DNA from: a virus
IMG/VR virus record: IMGVR_UViG_3300020394_000244
Coordinates: 1 to 36,896 of that record
DNA: 36,896 nt
Strand: one strand, 5' to 3'
The position numbers and the translations under genes are program-made. Within the stretch, counting starts at the first letter, position 1; the number at the start of each line of letters is the position of its first letter. This document shows positions 11,721 through 20,418 of the stretch, piece after piece. The notes beneath the pieces were generated by a model. That model was not told the DNA's origin. It made no database searches and was given only the letters and a program-made list of their open reading frames with translations.

Positions 11721-13085
11721 ATGAGTGTTTACAAATGGTTAGATACAAAACTAGGAGGCATTTTGCCTGGCGGAGTGCCATTAGGCGGAAGCCGAAATGA
11801 AGGTTCTGACCCAGAAAACACAGCAAATGCAGTTTCTAAGTCGGCTGGAGCTGGTGATAAAAACGACAACTCTGGTAAAAAATCAGAACAACCCGAAAAA
11901 CCAAAAACATCATTTGTAAGTTATTCCTATCCAGATGGATTAGATAATACAGATGAGTTCCCACATCAAATTATGTTTAATGTCTTAATCAGACAGACAG
12001 AAGCTGAATATACCGCTAATGTAGGTAATTTACCAGACGCTGGTAGGGGTGAAGATTTAGCGAGTAACTTAACAAATGATCAGGCGCGGGCTTTAGTAGC
12101 AGATGCTGGTGAGTTCGCAACAGTAGCTGCTACTACTACATACGGACTGAAGAGAGGAGATGCTACTGGTGCTTTTGTAGCTGGTGCGGGCCTTTTAGTA
12201 GCCGATGAATTTGGAAACAAAATCTCATCTTTAGTTAAGGCAAAAACTGCAAGAAGAAATGTAGCAAGAATTAGAATGGCGATGCCGATGTCACCAAAGA
12301 ATGAAATGACTGCTGAATGGAATGTTACTGACTTTGGTGCTATCATGGGTATGATGATGAGTAAACAAGCAACAGGGAGTATACAGGATGTAATTTCTAA
12401 TGCTGCTAAACATGGTAGTGATGTACAAGAGTCCTTGTTAAGAACTGCTGCTGGTACATTGAATATCGGTAAACAAATGGGATTGAATATACCGTTGCAA
12501 TCTAGTATCGAATTGATGACTCGTAAAGTTGGTAACCCATATAAAGAAACACTTTTCAAAACAATGAATTTTAGGGACTTTCCATTTGTATTTAAATTTG
12601 CTCCAAAAAATAATAACGAATTATTACAGGCATTAAAAATTGTTAATATATTTGAAAGATATATGACACCCAAAAAATCTAAATCAACAATGTTTTTAGA
12701 ATACCCCGCTGAGTTTGAAATAATTTATCAGTATAAAAATAAGGAGAATGTTTATTTTACAAACTTCTTTAATGATACTGCTTTAACTAACTTTACAGTT
12801 GATTATGGTAATGGGGGCATGTATACCTCATTTAGAGGCACAGAGGGTGCTCCATCCGAAATTACTATGAGTATGAATTTTAAAGAACTTACTCTTCTTC
12901 ATAGAGATTCTATTGTTGATATAACAGACCAAAATGAAGTGATGGGTGGATTCCAAGGGCCTGGCATTGGTGCTACAGTACAGGGAGAAACACCAGATGA
13001 TGCACCAGTAGAAAATAAAAATCCAAATGGAGAATCTACTACAATTACTACTGAGTCAAACTCAGAACCAGATGGGAGCGATTAA
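11721..13085 (+). CDS. 48: baseplate tail-tube cap gp48
   Basis: 454 residues. The C-terminal half has the gp48/gp54-type pattern: NPYKETLFKTMNFRDFPF, FAPKNNNELLQALKIVNIF, MFLEYPAEFEI, then NFTVDYGNGGMYTSFRG and EITMSMNFKELTLLHRDSI. The N-terminal ~130 residues are low complexity and charged, and residues ~150-200 are Ala/Gly rich (AGEFATVAATTTYGL, AGAGLLVADE). In T4, gp48 caps the hub and starts tail-tube growth together with gp54. The last ~45 residues are acidic and Thr/Ser rich. It is longer than T4 gp48 (364). First gene of the plus-strand baseplate operon; its TAA overlaps the ATG of gene 53. Confidence 0.8.
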   Translation: MSVYKWLDTKLGGILPGGVPLGGSRNEGSDPENTANAVSKSAGAGDKNDNSGKKSEQPEKPKTSFVSYSYPDGLDNTDEFPHQIMFNVLIRQTEAEYTANVGNLPDAGRGEDLASNLTNDQARALVADAGEFATVAATTTYGLKRGDATGAFVAGAGLLVADEFGNKISSLVKAKTARRNVARIRMAMPMSPKNEMTAEWNVTDFGAIMGMMMSKQATGSIQDVISNAAKHGSDVQESLLRTAAGTLNIGKQMGLNIPLQSSIELMTRKVGNPYKETLFKTMNFRDFPFVFKFAPKNNNELLQALKIVNIFERYMTPKKSKSTMFLEYPAEFEIIYQYKNKENVYFTNFFNDTALTNFTVDYGNGGMYTSFRGTEGAPSEITMSMNFKELTLLHRDSIVDITDQNEVMGGFQGPGIGATVQGETPDDAPVENKNPNGESTTITTESNSEPDGSD

Positions 13086-13597
13086 TGGCATTTTTTAGAC
13101 AATTTCCTAGAACACTTTATACGGTAGATGATACTCTTATAAACATACCAGACATTTTCCGCCGTGTTGCTCCAAACAGCATTACAAACAGTATGATGGC
13201 TATGAGCACATATGATATTCAAGATGGACAAAAACCAGAACATCTCTCGCATGATGTATATGGTACAGTAGATTATTATTGGGTGATATTGATTGTTAAC
13301 AATATCGTAGACCCATATCATGACTGGCCAAAATCCTCAGAAGATTTATTAGATTTTACAAAACAACGGTATGGTGCAGAGAATATACATAAGATTCATC
13401 ACTATGTAGATGGAACAAATGCAGATATCAGAGTTGACTTTGACCAGACAAAATTTAATACTGGGGAGATAAAGTCTATTTCCAATATAGAACATGAAGA
13501 AAAAGTAAATGAAGAAAAACGACAAATAAAAGTTCCCAAACCAGAATTTATTGAGGAAATAGCAGGACAGTTTAGAAAATTAATTAGAGGAAACTAA
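13085..13597 (+). CDS. 53: baseplate wedge protein gp53
   Basis: 170 residues (T4: 196). N-terminal blocks FFRQFPRTLYTVDD, NIPDIFRRVAPN, then YDIQDGQKPEHLSHDVYGTV and YYWVILIVNNIVDPYHDWP are characteristic of gp53, where a LysM-like domain follows an N-terminal segment of this kind. gp53 cross-links adjacent wedges during baseplate assembly. The gene starts with the TAATG overlap at the end of gp48 and GGGAGCG serves as ribosome-binding site. The C-terminal ~40 residues are charged and predicted helical. Confidence 0.9.
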   Translation: MAFFRQFPRTLYTVDDTLINIPDIFRRVAPNSITNSMMAMSTYDIQDGQKPEHLSHDVYGTVDYYWVILIVNNIVDPYHDWPKSSEDLLDFTKQRYGAENIHKIHHYVDGTNADIRVDFDQTKFNTGEIKSISNIEHEEKVNEEKRQIKVPKPEFIEEIAGQFRKLIRGN

Positions 13598-13603
13598 TAT
13601 ATT

Positions 13604-15085
13604 ATGGCCGCCAAAGATGTACCAACTCCAGGCTCGATACGAGTAACAGAAGTATCTCTGCTAGCTAGAAACGCAACAACTTTTTCAACAAAAGATTCTA
13701 AGAGAACAATTGACTTGTTAACACAGGGTTATGTTGGTGATATTACTATTAAACAAAGTATGCATACCAACTATCTAACATGTGATATTAGTATAGGTGA
13801 CGCTAGAAATCTATTGGGTAATCTTCCTATTTTGGGCGGAGAAGCTATAACAATAAAAATGTGTTCATCTCATTTGAATGACAATAATCCATTGCATGTT
13901 ATAGAACAAAGTTTTATTATTCATTCTATTTCAAATAGAACATTTAAAGATGATAGAGAACAAATGTATAATCTGCACTGTATATCTCCAGAAGGATACA
14001 AGAATAATACAGTTGTTATAAGTGAAAGGTTTAGTGGGCCACCAAAAGAGATTTTTAACGACATATACAAAAGGTTTTTATCAGAACCTAGAACTATGCG
14101 AGAAACAGGGTCAAAAGATTTAAAAAGAGAATTGGAGTTTTGTGATGTTTCTGGTGGACAAACATTTAAAAAAGATAACATATGTTTTATTGCTAATTAC
14201 TGGACACCTTATGAATGTATGAATTATTTAGCAAGTAAAGCTGCCCCAGCACCAGCTGGTGGAAAAGAATTAATGCCAAATGTTAAATACTTTCAAACTC
14301 ACAGAGCACATTATGTTGCTAGTCTTTCTAAGATAGCTGCATTTTATAAAGAACAGGGTGTAATTTATGATGAGTTTACATTGTTGCCTCAACAATATGA
14401 TACCTTTATGTTGAATGAAGATAGAAAAAATAGAAGTGGGTTTAAATGTATATCGCCGTTTGCATCTAATAAGCATACTCAGATTAGTAAACTTGCTATT
14501 CCTTTTTACACAGATGATTTAAATGACCAAATATCTGGATACCAAGGAAATTTTACGGTTGGATTTGATATGACAACCAGACTTCCTTATCACATGGAAT
14601 TTGATTATACTTCAGCACATGAACAGAGACTTAAAGACAATCAAAGGGTTATCCCAGCTGGGTACAAAGATTTTTTTCATATAGATAAAACATCTCCAAT
14701 AAAACCAGATTTATTGACTAACCCAAGGTCTGCTATGAATGTGCAAATGGGTTCTTCTCAAATGTGGACTGACAACGACTTTGGACATGATTGGAGATTT
14801 TTACTGGATACAGCTTATAGAGATACCGCGACAGCAGAATTAGAAAGATTAGAACTTTCAATTGATATACCAGGCCGAACAGATATTGAAGTCGGACAGT
14901 TGGTATGGTTAAATATTCCAAATACAGGTGAAAAGGGTGACAACCCTTCTCCAGATGAATTGTTTGATAAAAAAATGACAGGACTTTATTCTATCACAAG
15001 AATAAGACATGAAATTGATATAGCATCTTCTAACCACGAAATGTCCATAGATGTGGTAAGAGATAGTTTAGGAGCAGACACATGA
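13604..15085 (+). CDS. 27: baseplate hub protein, gp27-like
   Basis: 493 residues. The N-terminal third has the tail-hub pattern seen in gp27-type proteins: a first beta domain around YVGDITIKQSMHTNYLTCDISIGDARNLL (in parts), LPILGGEAITIKM, then SFIIHSISNRTFKDDREQMYNLHCISPE. T4 gp27 (391 residues) forms the trimer that joins gp5 to the tail tube. The C-terminal domain contains DIPGRTDIEVGQLVWLNIP, a typical second-barrel motif. It lies between gp53 and gp5, and its stop overlaps the gp5 start by ATGA, suggesting coupled production of the two hub proteins. Confidence 0.75.
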   Translation: MAAKDVPTPGSIRVTEVSLLARNATTFSTKDSKRTIDLLTQGYVGDITIKQSMHTNYLTCDISIGDARNLLGNLPILGGEAITIKMCSSHLNDNNPLHVIEQSFIIHSISNRTFKDDREQMYNLHCISPEGYKNNTVVISERFSGPPKEIFNDIYKRFLSEPRTMRETGSKDLKRELEFCDVSGGQTFKKDNICFIANYWTPYECMNYLASKAAPAPAGGKELMPNVKYFQTHRAHYVASLSKIAAFYKEQGVIYDEFTLLPQQYDTFMLNEDRKNRSGFKCISPFASNKHTQISKLAIPFYTDDLNDQISGYQGNFTVGFDMTTRLPYHMEFDYTSAHEQRLKDNQRVIPAGYKDFFHIDKTSPIKPDLLTNPRSAMNVQMGSSQMWTDNDFGHDWRFLLDTAYRDTATAELERLELSIDIPGRTDIEVGQLVWLNIPNTGEKGDNPSPDELFDKKMTGLYSITRIRHEIDIASSNHEMSIDVVRDSLGADT

Positions 15086-17076
15086 TGAAAGAAAGATATC
15101 CAAATTTTTGTTGGTGGCAAGGTGTAGTAGAAGATAGAAATGACCCAGAACAGTTTGGTCGTTATCGTGTTCGTATTATAGGATACCATACATTAGATAA
15201 AGCAGTTTTACCGACAGAAAGTTTACCGTGGGCAATCCCTATGCAACCAGTTACCTCTGCTGCTATTTCTGGTGTTGGTAGTTCGCCCAGTGGATTGGTA
15301 GAGGGTTCAAGTGTAATTGGATTCTTTGTTGATGGCGGAGATGGTCAGATACCAGTTATCATGGGTTCATTTGGTGTGGAAGATAATGTTCCCAGTGTTC
15401 CAAATTTAGAGGATGGTAGTACAACACCAGAACCACCAGAGTCATTAGCCCAGAGAGGATTTTATGACCCCAACGGTGTCTATCCACGCAGAAAACATTT
15501 AAAAATAGAAGATACTGCTTCCCCAATGGAAATAGATAATTTTATTGAGGACGGATTAGGAAAAATCACAGACCTTGATGGTAATCCTTTGTCCGCTTTA
15601 GCGTCTGGTATTGAAGAGGTAGATGTTGGTAAAAACATTCTTGAGGAAGCTTCTTCATCTCGACTTTCAAGGGGTGCTACTGCTTCAGAAAATCATTATT
15701 CACTAAAAGCAAAAAGAGACACTAGAACATTAAAAATTCCACGCGGATTTGCAAGTAAAATATCTGGATGGAATAATTTAGAAATACCTTTTGACCACAC
15801 CAATGAAGGTGAGGATGAATTTGGCAATAATATAAAAGAAGTAAATTCAGTTAAAACTGGAATATATGAACCAACTTTTTGGGATGAACCACATCCACAG
15901 GGTTCAGAACAATCAAAATCCAAGTATCCATATAACCATGTAAGGGAAACCGAAAGCGGACATGTATTCGAGGTTGATGATACACCAGATGCAGAAAGAA
16001 TACACGAATACCATACTGCTGGAACATTTAGAGAAATCCAACCAGACGGAACCAAGGTAGAAAAAATTGTTGGTGATGATTATGTCATTGACTTAAAAAA
16101 CCGATACATGTATGTTAATGGAAACTTTGACCTTATGGTTGAGGGGGATTATAATCTTAATGTTAAGGGAAACAAATACGAACATATAACTGGTCACTCA
16201 TACACTACTGTCATGGGTAATAGATTAAGTAAAATGCAAGGACATGAATTAGTTGATACTCAAAGTTCATATCTATTAATGACTGCTGGTAACTTCAATT
16301 GTCAAGTAGGACAGTCTGACAAAGACCAAAAGAAAATAGGTAATTATCGTTTGCGTGTCTTGGGACAAATGAATGAAACGGTTCAAGGCAAACACAAAAT
16401 AATGGGTGGTAATGATTTTAAACATATTGTCAAAGGTGACATAGGATTTACTACCGCACTTAGAACAGGGCTTGACCCAACTGCAGCTTTAGAGGCTGCT
16501 TCGGCTGGGGCAGCTCCATCTCCAGATGCACTTGTTCAAGGTGGTTCAATCAAATTAGAGGCAATTCAGAAAGTTGACATTGCAGCTGCTCCGACTGATT
16601 TCCCGAAAGTGCCTGGCATGCCTCTTGGTGGTGTTGTTTCCATAGTTTCTGATAGAATTAATACAACCGCGAGAGTTGACTATGTAGAGAGAGTTGGCCC
16701 AGTTTCGGTTCCCCTACCAGCTCAAATTATCGGACTCAAAACAACACAAGTTATGTCTGCTCTGCCTGCTGGTGGTATCTTTGAAAATGTTCTTGGAGTT
16801 GGTAATATCACTAGAACAATTGTTGGTGAAGGTAACATTGTTGACCTCGCAACCCTTGGTACTGTTACTTACACCGCTGGTGTTGGAGCTGCTAGTCTTG
16901 TTGCCCTTGTTGGTGCTGCTAATGTTACTGCTAGTGGAGCTGCTACTGTTAGTGCTGGTGGTATTGCTACGGTTACTGCTACTGGAGCTCTTGTTCTGGT
17001 CGGTGGTACAACTGCATCATTGGCTGCTACTGCAGCTACTACAATTACTGGTCTTACGATTTCACTAAACGGATAA
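15082..17076 (+). CDS. 5: baseplate central spike gp5 without lysozyme domain
   Basis: 664 residues. The N-terminal ~110 residues form the OB-fold of gp5/VgrG (FCWWQGVVEDRNDPEQFGRY, LPWAIPMQP, VIGFFVDGGDGQIPVIMGS). A linker follows, and residues ~290-430 hold short repeats (YVNGNFDLMVEGDYNLNVKG) expected for the triple-stranded beta-helix spike. I see no T4-type lysozyme domain between OB-fold and helix. The last ~130 residues are Ala/Thr/Val/Gly rich (AATVSAGGIATVTATGALVL), also helix-like. Start 15082 overlaps the hub stop; a second ATG at 15085 is possible. With the PAAR protein it would make the membrane-piercing tip. Confidence 0.85.
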   Translation: MMKERYPNFCWWQGVVEDRNDPEQFGRYRVRIIGYHTLDKAVLPTESLPWAIPMQPVTSAAISGVGSSPSGLVEGSSVIGFFVDGGDGQIPVIMGSFGVEDNVPSVPNLEDGSTTPEPPESLAQRGFYDPNGVYPRRKHLKIEDTASPMEIDNFIEDGLGKITDLDGNPLSALASGIEEVDVGKNILEEASSSRLSRGATASENHYSLKAKRDTRTLKIPRGFASKISGWNNLEIPFDHTNEGEDEFGNNIKEVNSVKTGIYEPTFWDEPHPQGSEQSKSKYPYNHVRETESGHVFEVDDTPDAERIHEYHTAGTFREIQPDGTKVEKIVGDDYVIDLKNRYMYVNGNFDLMVEGDYNLNVKGNKYEHITGHSYTTVMGNRLSKMQGHELVDTQSSYLLMTAGNFNCQVGQSDKDQKKIGNYRLRVLGQMNETVQGKHKIMGGNDFKHIVKGDIGFTTALRTGLDPTAALEAASAGAAPSPDALVQGGSIKLEAIQKVDIAAAPTDFPKVPGMPLGGVVSIVSDRINTTARVDYVERVGPVSVPLPAQIIGLKTTQVMSALPAGGIFENVLGVGNITRTIVGEGNIVDLATLGTVTYTAGVGAASLVALVGAANVTASGAATVSAGGIATVTATGALVLVGGTTASLAATAATTITGLTISLNG

Positions 17077-17086
17077 AGGATAAGAA

Positions 17087-17713
17087 ATGAGTTGTAAAGG
17101 TATAGGAGCACAGTTTGGGGAAATCGCGGATAAGATTGACCAACTACAAGATCAAATTGACATGGTTGTTGATACTACTGTTGATGCGATTGCGAGTGAA
17201 CTGGGTATCAAAGGTCTTCAGGCAAAATTTCTTGCTATGCAAGGAGAGTTTGAAACGCTGTTCCAAAAAGAATTTGGTAACCTAGAAAACTTTCTTGAAC
17301 AATTAAAAGATGGTATACCTTTTTCTGAAGATATTCAGAACTTAATGGCTTTTGCTGGCCAGGGTGTTGAGTTTGTTAATAAATTAGAAGATTTAAAAGA
17401 CAAGTATGGAAATGATTCAGCAGTAGAAGATATTCTAAGAGACCCAGCAGGATTCTTGGATACTTTAGGAGCTGACTTAGAAAAATTATGTGAGGCTTTA
17501 CCTAACTTTGAAAAAGCAAAAGATGGTAAGATAAAAGTTACTGCTGCCAAGTTTAACCTTGACGCTGGTGAGATAGATGCTGAAGAATTATTGAATGAGG
17601 GTGTATCTCCATTAATAAAAAGAATTAAAGAAGCTTTGAGGAGAATGACAATAACATTTGAAGAGGACAAAGTTTCTTCATTAAATAAAGCTACAGACAC
17701 GAACTTCGGATAA
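17087..17713 (+). CDS. helical baseplate-associated protein of unknown function
   Basis: 208 residues, almost entirely predicted alpha helix with heptad-like stretches (IADKIDQLQDQIDMVVDTTVD, in two parts; FETLFQKEFGNLENFLEQL) and an acidic middle. No catalytic or membrane motif is visible. It lies between the gp5 spike and gp25, with a good AAAGGA ribosome-binding site 10 bases after gp5, so it is probably a structural or assembly component of hub or wedge. I do not recognise the family. Confidence 0.7.
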   Translation: MSCKGIGAQFGEIADKIDQLQDQIDMVVDTTVDAIASELGIKGLQAKFLAMQGEFETLFQKEFGNLENFLEQLKDGIPFSEDIQNLMAFAGQGVEFVNKLEDLKDKYGNDSAVEDILRDPAGFLDTLGADLEKLCEALPNFEKAKDGKIKVTAAKFNLDAGEIDAEELLNEGVSPLIKRIKEALRRMTITFEEDKVSSLNKATDTNFG

Positions 17714-17719
17714 AGTTAT

Positions 17720-17727
17720 TATAAATA
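17720..17727 (+). promoter_or_regulatory. late promoter TATAAATAGTC five bases before gp25
   Basis: Exact TATAAATA, then GTCAA and ATG at 17733. With T4 spacing the start point would fall on or next to the A of ATG. The 19-base intergenic region has no Shine-Dalgarno. Confidence 0.72.
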
Positions 17728-17732
17728 GTCAA

Positions 17733-18128
17733 ATGATTAGGAAACCTACTACAATATACAAAGATTTTGATTTGAGTTTTACTAAAAACCCAAACACAAA
17801 GGATATTGCTCGTAGAGTAGATGTTCAGGCGGTTAAGCAAGCTTTAAAAAGTCTATTATTGACTGATTACTATGAAAAACCGTTTAACCCGAATTATGGT
17901 TCTCCAATTAGAGGACTGTTGTTTGAACCACTCGATCAGGCTACTGGTACAAGTATGGCTACGGAAATAAAAAGAACCATACAAAACTTTGAACCGCGTG
18001 CTGTTGTAGAAGAGGTAGAGGTTTACCCAGATGTAGACACTAATACCTTTAACTGTAAAATATTTTTTTATGTTAGAGGAATAAGAAGACTACAAGAATT
18101 AGATTTAGTTTTAGAGAGGTTGAGATAA
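17733..18128 (+). CDS. 25: baseplate wedge protein gp25
   Basis: 131 residues, the same as T4 gp25 (132). It is a GPW/gp25 family protein: FNPNYGSPIRGLLFEPLD (residues ~51-68) and the family's EPR motif at residues 87-89 (NFEPRAVVEEV). gp25 attaches to gp6 in the wedge and initiates sheath polymerisation; it is also the homologue of TssE in type VI secretion. The ATG is five bases behind a TATAAATA late promoter and has no Shine-Dalgarno. The stop overlaps the ATG of the PAAR gene (TAATG). Confidence 0.93.
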   Translation: MIRKPTTIYKDFDLSFTKNPNTKDIARRVDVQAVKQALKSLLLTDYYEKPFNPNYGSPIRGLLFEPLDQATGTSMATEIKRTIQNFEPRAVVEEVEVYPDVDTNTFNCKIFFYVRGIRRLQELDLVLERLR

Positions 18129-18460
18129 TGCCAATAGCTGCTGTTATAGGAAATCTTACTACAAATACACATGGGTGTAATACATCGGTTGCAATTGATA
18201 ATTCCACTCATTTGGCAGCCAACACTACTCTTGCATCTGGTGTAACAATTGGAGGCATACCTGTCGCAGTAGTAGGTTCCAAACTTGCAGACCATACAAT
18301 TTTGACAGGTGGTAGTTGTGTTCCTCACCCATCTATGACTGTAACACAAGGTTCTGCTACAGTAACAGTTGGTGGGAGTCCTTTAGCTTATCAAGGAGCA
18401 ACTGTTTCTTGCCCAGGCACAATAACTGGTGCTGCTGGAACAGTTAGTGTAGGCGTGTAA
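18128..18460 (+). CDS. PAAR-repeat spike tip protein (gp5.4-like)
   Basis: 110 residues of the PAAR family. Typical short beta repeats are visible: TTNTHGC, VTIGGIPVAVVG, DHTI, SVTVGG-type PSMTVTQGSATVTVGG, and the C-terminal ASVSCPGTI-like stretch. His and Cys residues positioned along the repeats (H16, C18, H66-region, C98-region) would bind the tip metal ion. PAAR proteins sharpen the gp5/VgrG spike. The gene is coupled to gp25 by TAATG and has its own GAGAGGTTGAG ribosome-binding site. Confidence 0.85.
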   Translation: MPIAAVIGNLTTNTHGCNTSVAIDNSTHLAANTTLASGVTIGGIPVAVVGSKLADHTILTGGSCVPHPSMTVTQGSATVTVGGSPLAYQGATVSCPGTITGAAGTVSVGV

Positions 18461-18483
18461 ATAGATAAAAAAAGAGAGAAGAG

Positions 18484-20418
18484 ATGTCAGTAAAAAATGT
18501 AACAGAATTAGATTTTAGTACAATAAAACAAAACCTAAAAACACACTTGCAGAATCAATCTGAATTTGCAGATTATGATTTTGATGCTTCTGGTATCTCG
18601 CAACTAGTGGATTTGTTGGCTTATAATACACATTACAATGCAGTTCTCGCCCACATGGTATCTAATGAATCTTTCATTGACTCTGCTGTAAAAAGAAACT
18701 CCGTTGTATCTATTGCTAAGACTATGGGATATGTCCCAAGGTCTGCTCGTTCAGCAAAAGCTGTCATAGACTTGACCGTACAACCAGACCCAGCTTACAA
18801 TGTAACTGCTTTAACTCTCAGTAAGTCCAAAGTTTTTAGTTCTAATGTAAATGGAAGAAATTTTTCTTTTGTACCAGATAAAGATTACAGTGTAGATAAG
18901 TCTGTTGTAAATGGTGTTTCTGCTTTTAGATTCACGGATATCAATCTTATTGAAGGAACTAGGGTAACAACATCTGAAGTCATTAGTACAACAAATAGGT
19001 CTGGGCCAGTAATACTTCCAAACGATAATGTTGACACTACCACACTTACAGTTAAAGTTCAAAATTCTGCGACAAACTTAAATGCTGAAACATATAGTCA
19101 ATCAGAAACAATCGCTGGTGTTAAGTCAACTTCAAAAGTATATTATCTTGAAGAAAGAACAGATGGATACTATCAAGTAGTATTTGGTGATGGTGTTCTC
19201 GGTAAGCAACTAGATGTTGGAAACATTGTCATATGCGAGTACATAATTTCTAATGGTACAAGGGGAAATGGTGCTAGAGCATTTTCTCCACCGACTAATA
19301 TAACTGGAAACCAAGAAACACTTAATGGAAAAACGAAAGCAGTCGCTGCTGGTGGATACGAATTAGAAACTACTGATAGTATTCGTTTTAATGCACCAAG
19401 ATTTAATTCTGCGAAAGGTAGAGTTGTGACATCTACTGATTACGAAACAGCGATTAAACAATCCAATCCAAATATCAAATCAGTTACGGTGTGGGGTGGA
19501 GAAGATAATATACCGCCTGTTTATGGTAAGGTTTATATATCACTACAACCTCAATCTGGATTTGTTATTACAGAGACAGAAAAAAATGAAATTACTAACA
19601 ATGTTATAAAACCAAAACTACCTGTGTCTTTGGTTACAGAATATGTAGATGCAGAAGAACTGTTTATTGGATTTAACATCGCGGTTACTTATGACCCGAA
19701 ACTTACTACATCATCTTCAGACTTTATCAAAACATCTATATTGTCACAAGTAAGTAAACACTTTAATGCAAATGTTAATGAGTTAAAGAAAAATTTCTTC
19801 TTTTCTAAATTAACTAGAGAACTTGATTTGGTAAATGATTCTATTTTGGCAAACAACATAGAAATGAGATTGATGAAAAAGATTTCACCTACTCTTGGTA
19901 CTCCTACTCGGTATCAATTAAAGTATAACAATAAACTATTAGCTAGTTCTGTTAGAACAAATTATTTTACTGCTAATATAAACGGTTCACAAGATGAGGT
20001 CTATATAACAGATAAACCAGACGAAACATTTACTGCGTCACAACAATATAACGGACAAAGATTTAACCTTGCGAAAGGTGACCTTATTTTGAAAACAAAA
20101 GCAACAAACACTATTATAGGGGGAACCGTAGGAACTATCGATTATGACACTGGGTCATTGGATATTTCATCTTTAAGAGTTGATGAAGTTAGTGGGTCTG
20201 CTAATACTGACATTAGGGTATACATAACTCCGCATGAAAGTGCTAAAAATATTTCTACAGATTCCTTGGTGCGGGCAACAGAAGAACAATCATATGCTGT
20301 TACCGCTTTACCAGCAAGAAATATAATACTGTCCCTTGATGACTCTCAGATAGACACTACTAACAATGTTAAACAGGGTGTTGCTGTCACTATGATATCA
20401 AGGGTACAGGATGACTAA
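18484..20418 (+). CDS. 6: baseplate wedge protein gp6
   Basis: 644 residues, close to T4 gp6 (660). The N terminus shows the Baseplate_J-type pattern: FDASGISQLVDLLAYNTHYNA, then SNESFIDSAVKRNSVVSIA and MGYVPRSARSAKAVI, which is shared by gp6 of T4-like phages. The central VFGDGVLGKQLDVGN and TSTDYETAIKQSNPNIKSVTVWGGED stretches are the J-type motifs. gp6 dimers form the inner iris of the baseplate whose rearrangement triggers sheath contraction. The gene follows the PAAR gene by 23 bases with an AGAGAGAAGAG ribosome-binding site and overlaps the gp7-like gene by eight bases. Confidence 0.93.
   Translation: MSVKNVTELDFSTIKQNLKTHLQNQSEFADYDFDASGISQLVDLLAYNTHYNAVLAHMVSNESFIDSAVKRNSVVSIAKTMGYVPRSARSAKAVIDLTVQPDPAYNVTALTLSKSKVFSSNVNGRNFSFVPDKDYSVDKSVVNGVSAFRFTDINLIEGTRVTTSEVISTTNRSGPVILPNDNVDTTTLTVKVQNSATNLNAETYSQSETIAGVKSTSKVYYLEERTDGYYQVVFGDGVLGKQLDVGNIVICEYIISNGTRGNGARAFSPPTNITGNQETLNGKTKAVAAGGYELETTDSIRFNAPRFNSAKGRVVTSTDYETAIKQSNPNIKSVTVWGGEDNIPPVYGKVYISLQPQSGFVITETEKNEITNNVIKPKLPVSLVTEYVDAEELFIGFNIAVTYDPKLTTSSSDFIKTSILSQVSKHFNANVNELKKNFFFSKLTRELDLVNDSILANNIEMRLMKKISPTLGTPTRYQLKYNNKLLASSVRTNYFTANINGSQDEVYITDKPDETFTASQQYNGQRFNLAKGDLILKTKATNTIIGGTVGTIDYDTGSLDISSLRVDEVSGSANTDIRVYITPHESAKNISTDSLVRATEEQSYAVTALPARNIILSLDDSQIDTTNNVKQGVAVTMISRVQDD

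Noticed and set aside
12080-12673. 197-codon minus-strand open frame inside gp48
   Set aside because: Hydrophobic antisense translation of an Ala-rich region; no ribosome-binding site or family motif.
16850-17060. Low-complexity repeat at the end of gp5 as a possible mobile or satellite repeat
   Set aside because: It is in frame and encodes an Ala/Thr/Val/Gly beta-helix-like tail; codon-level repetition explains it.
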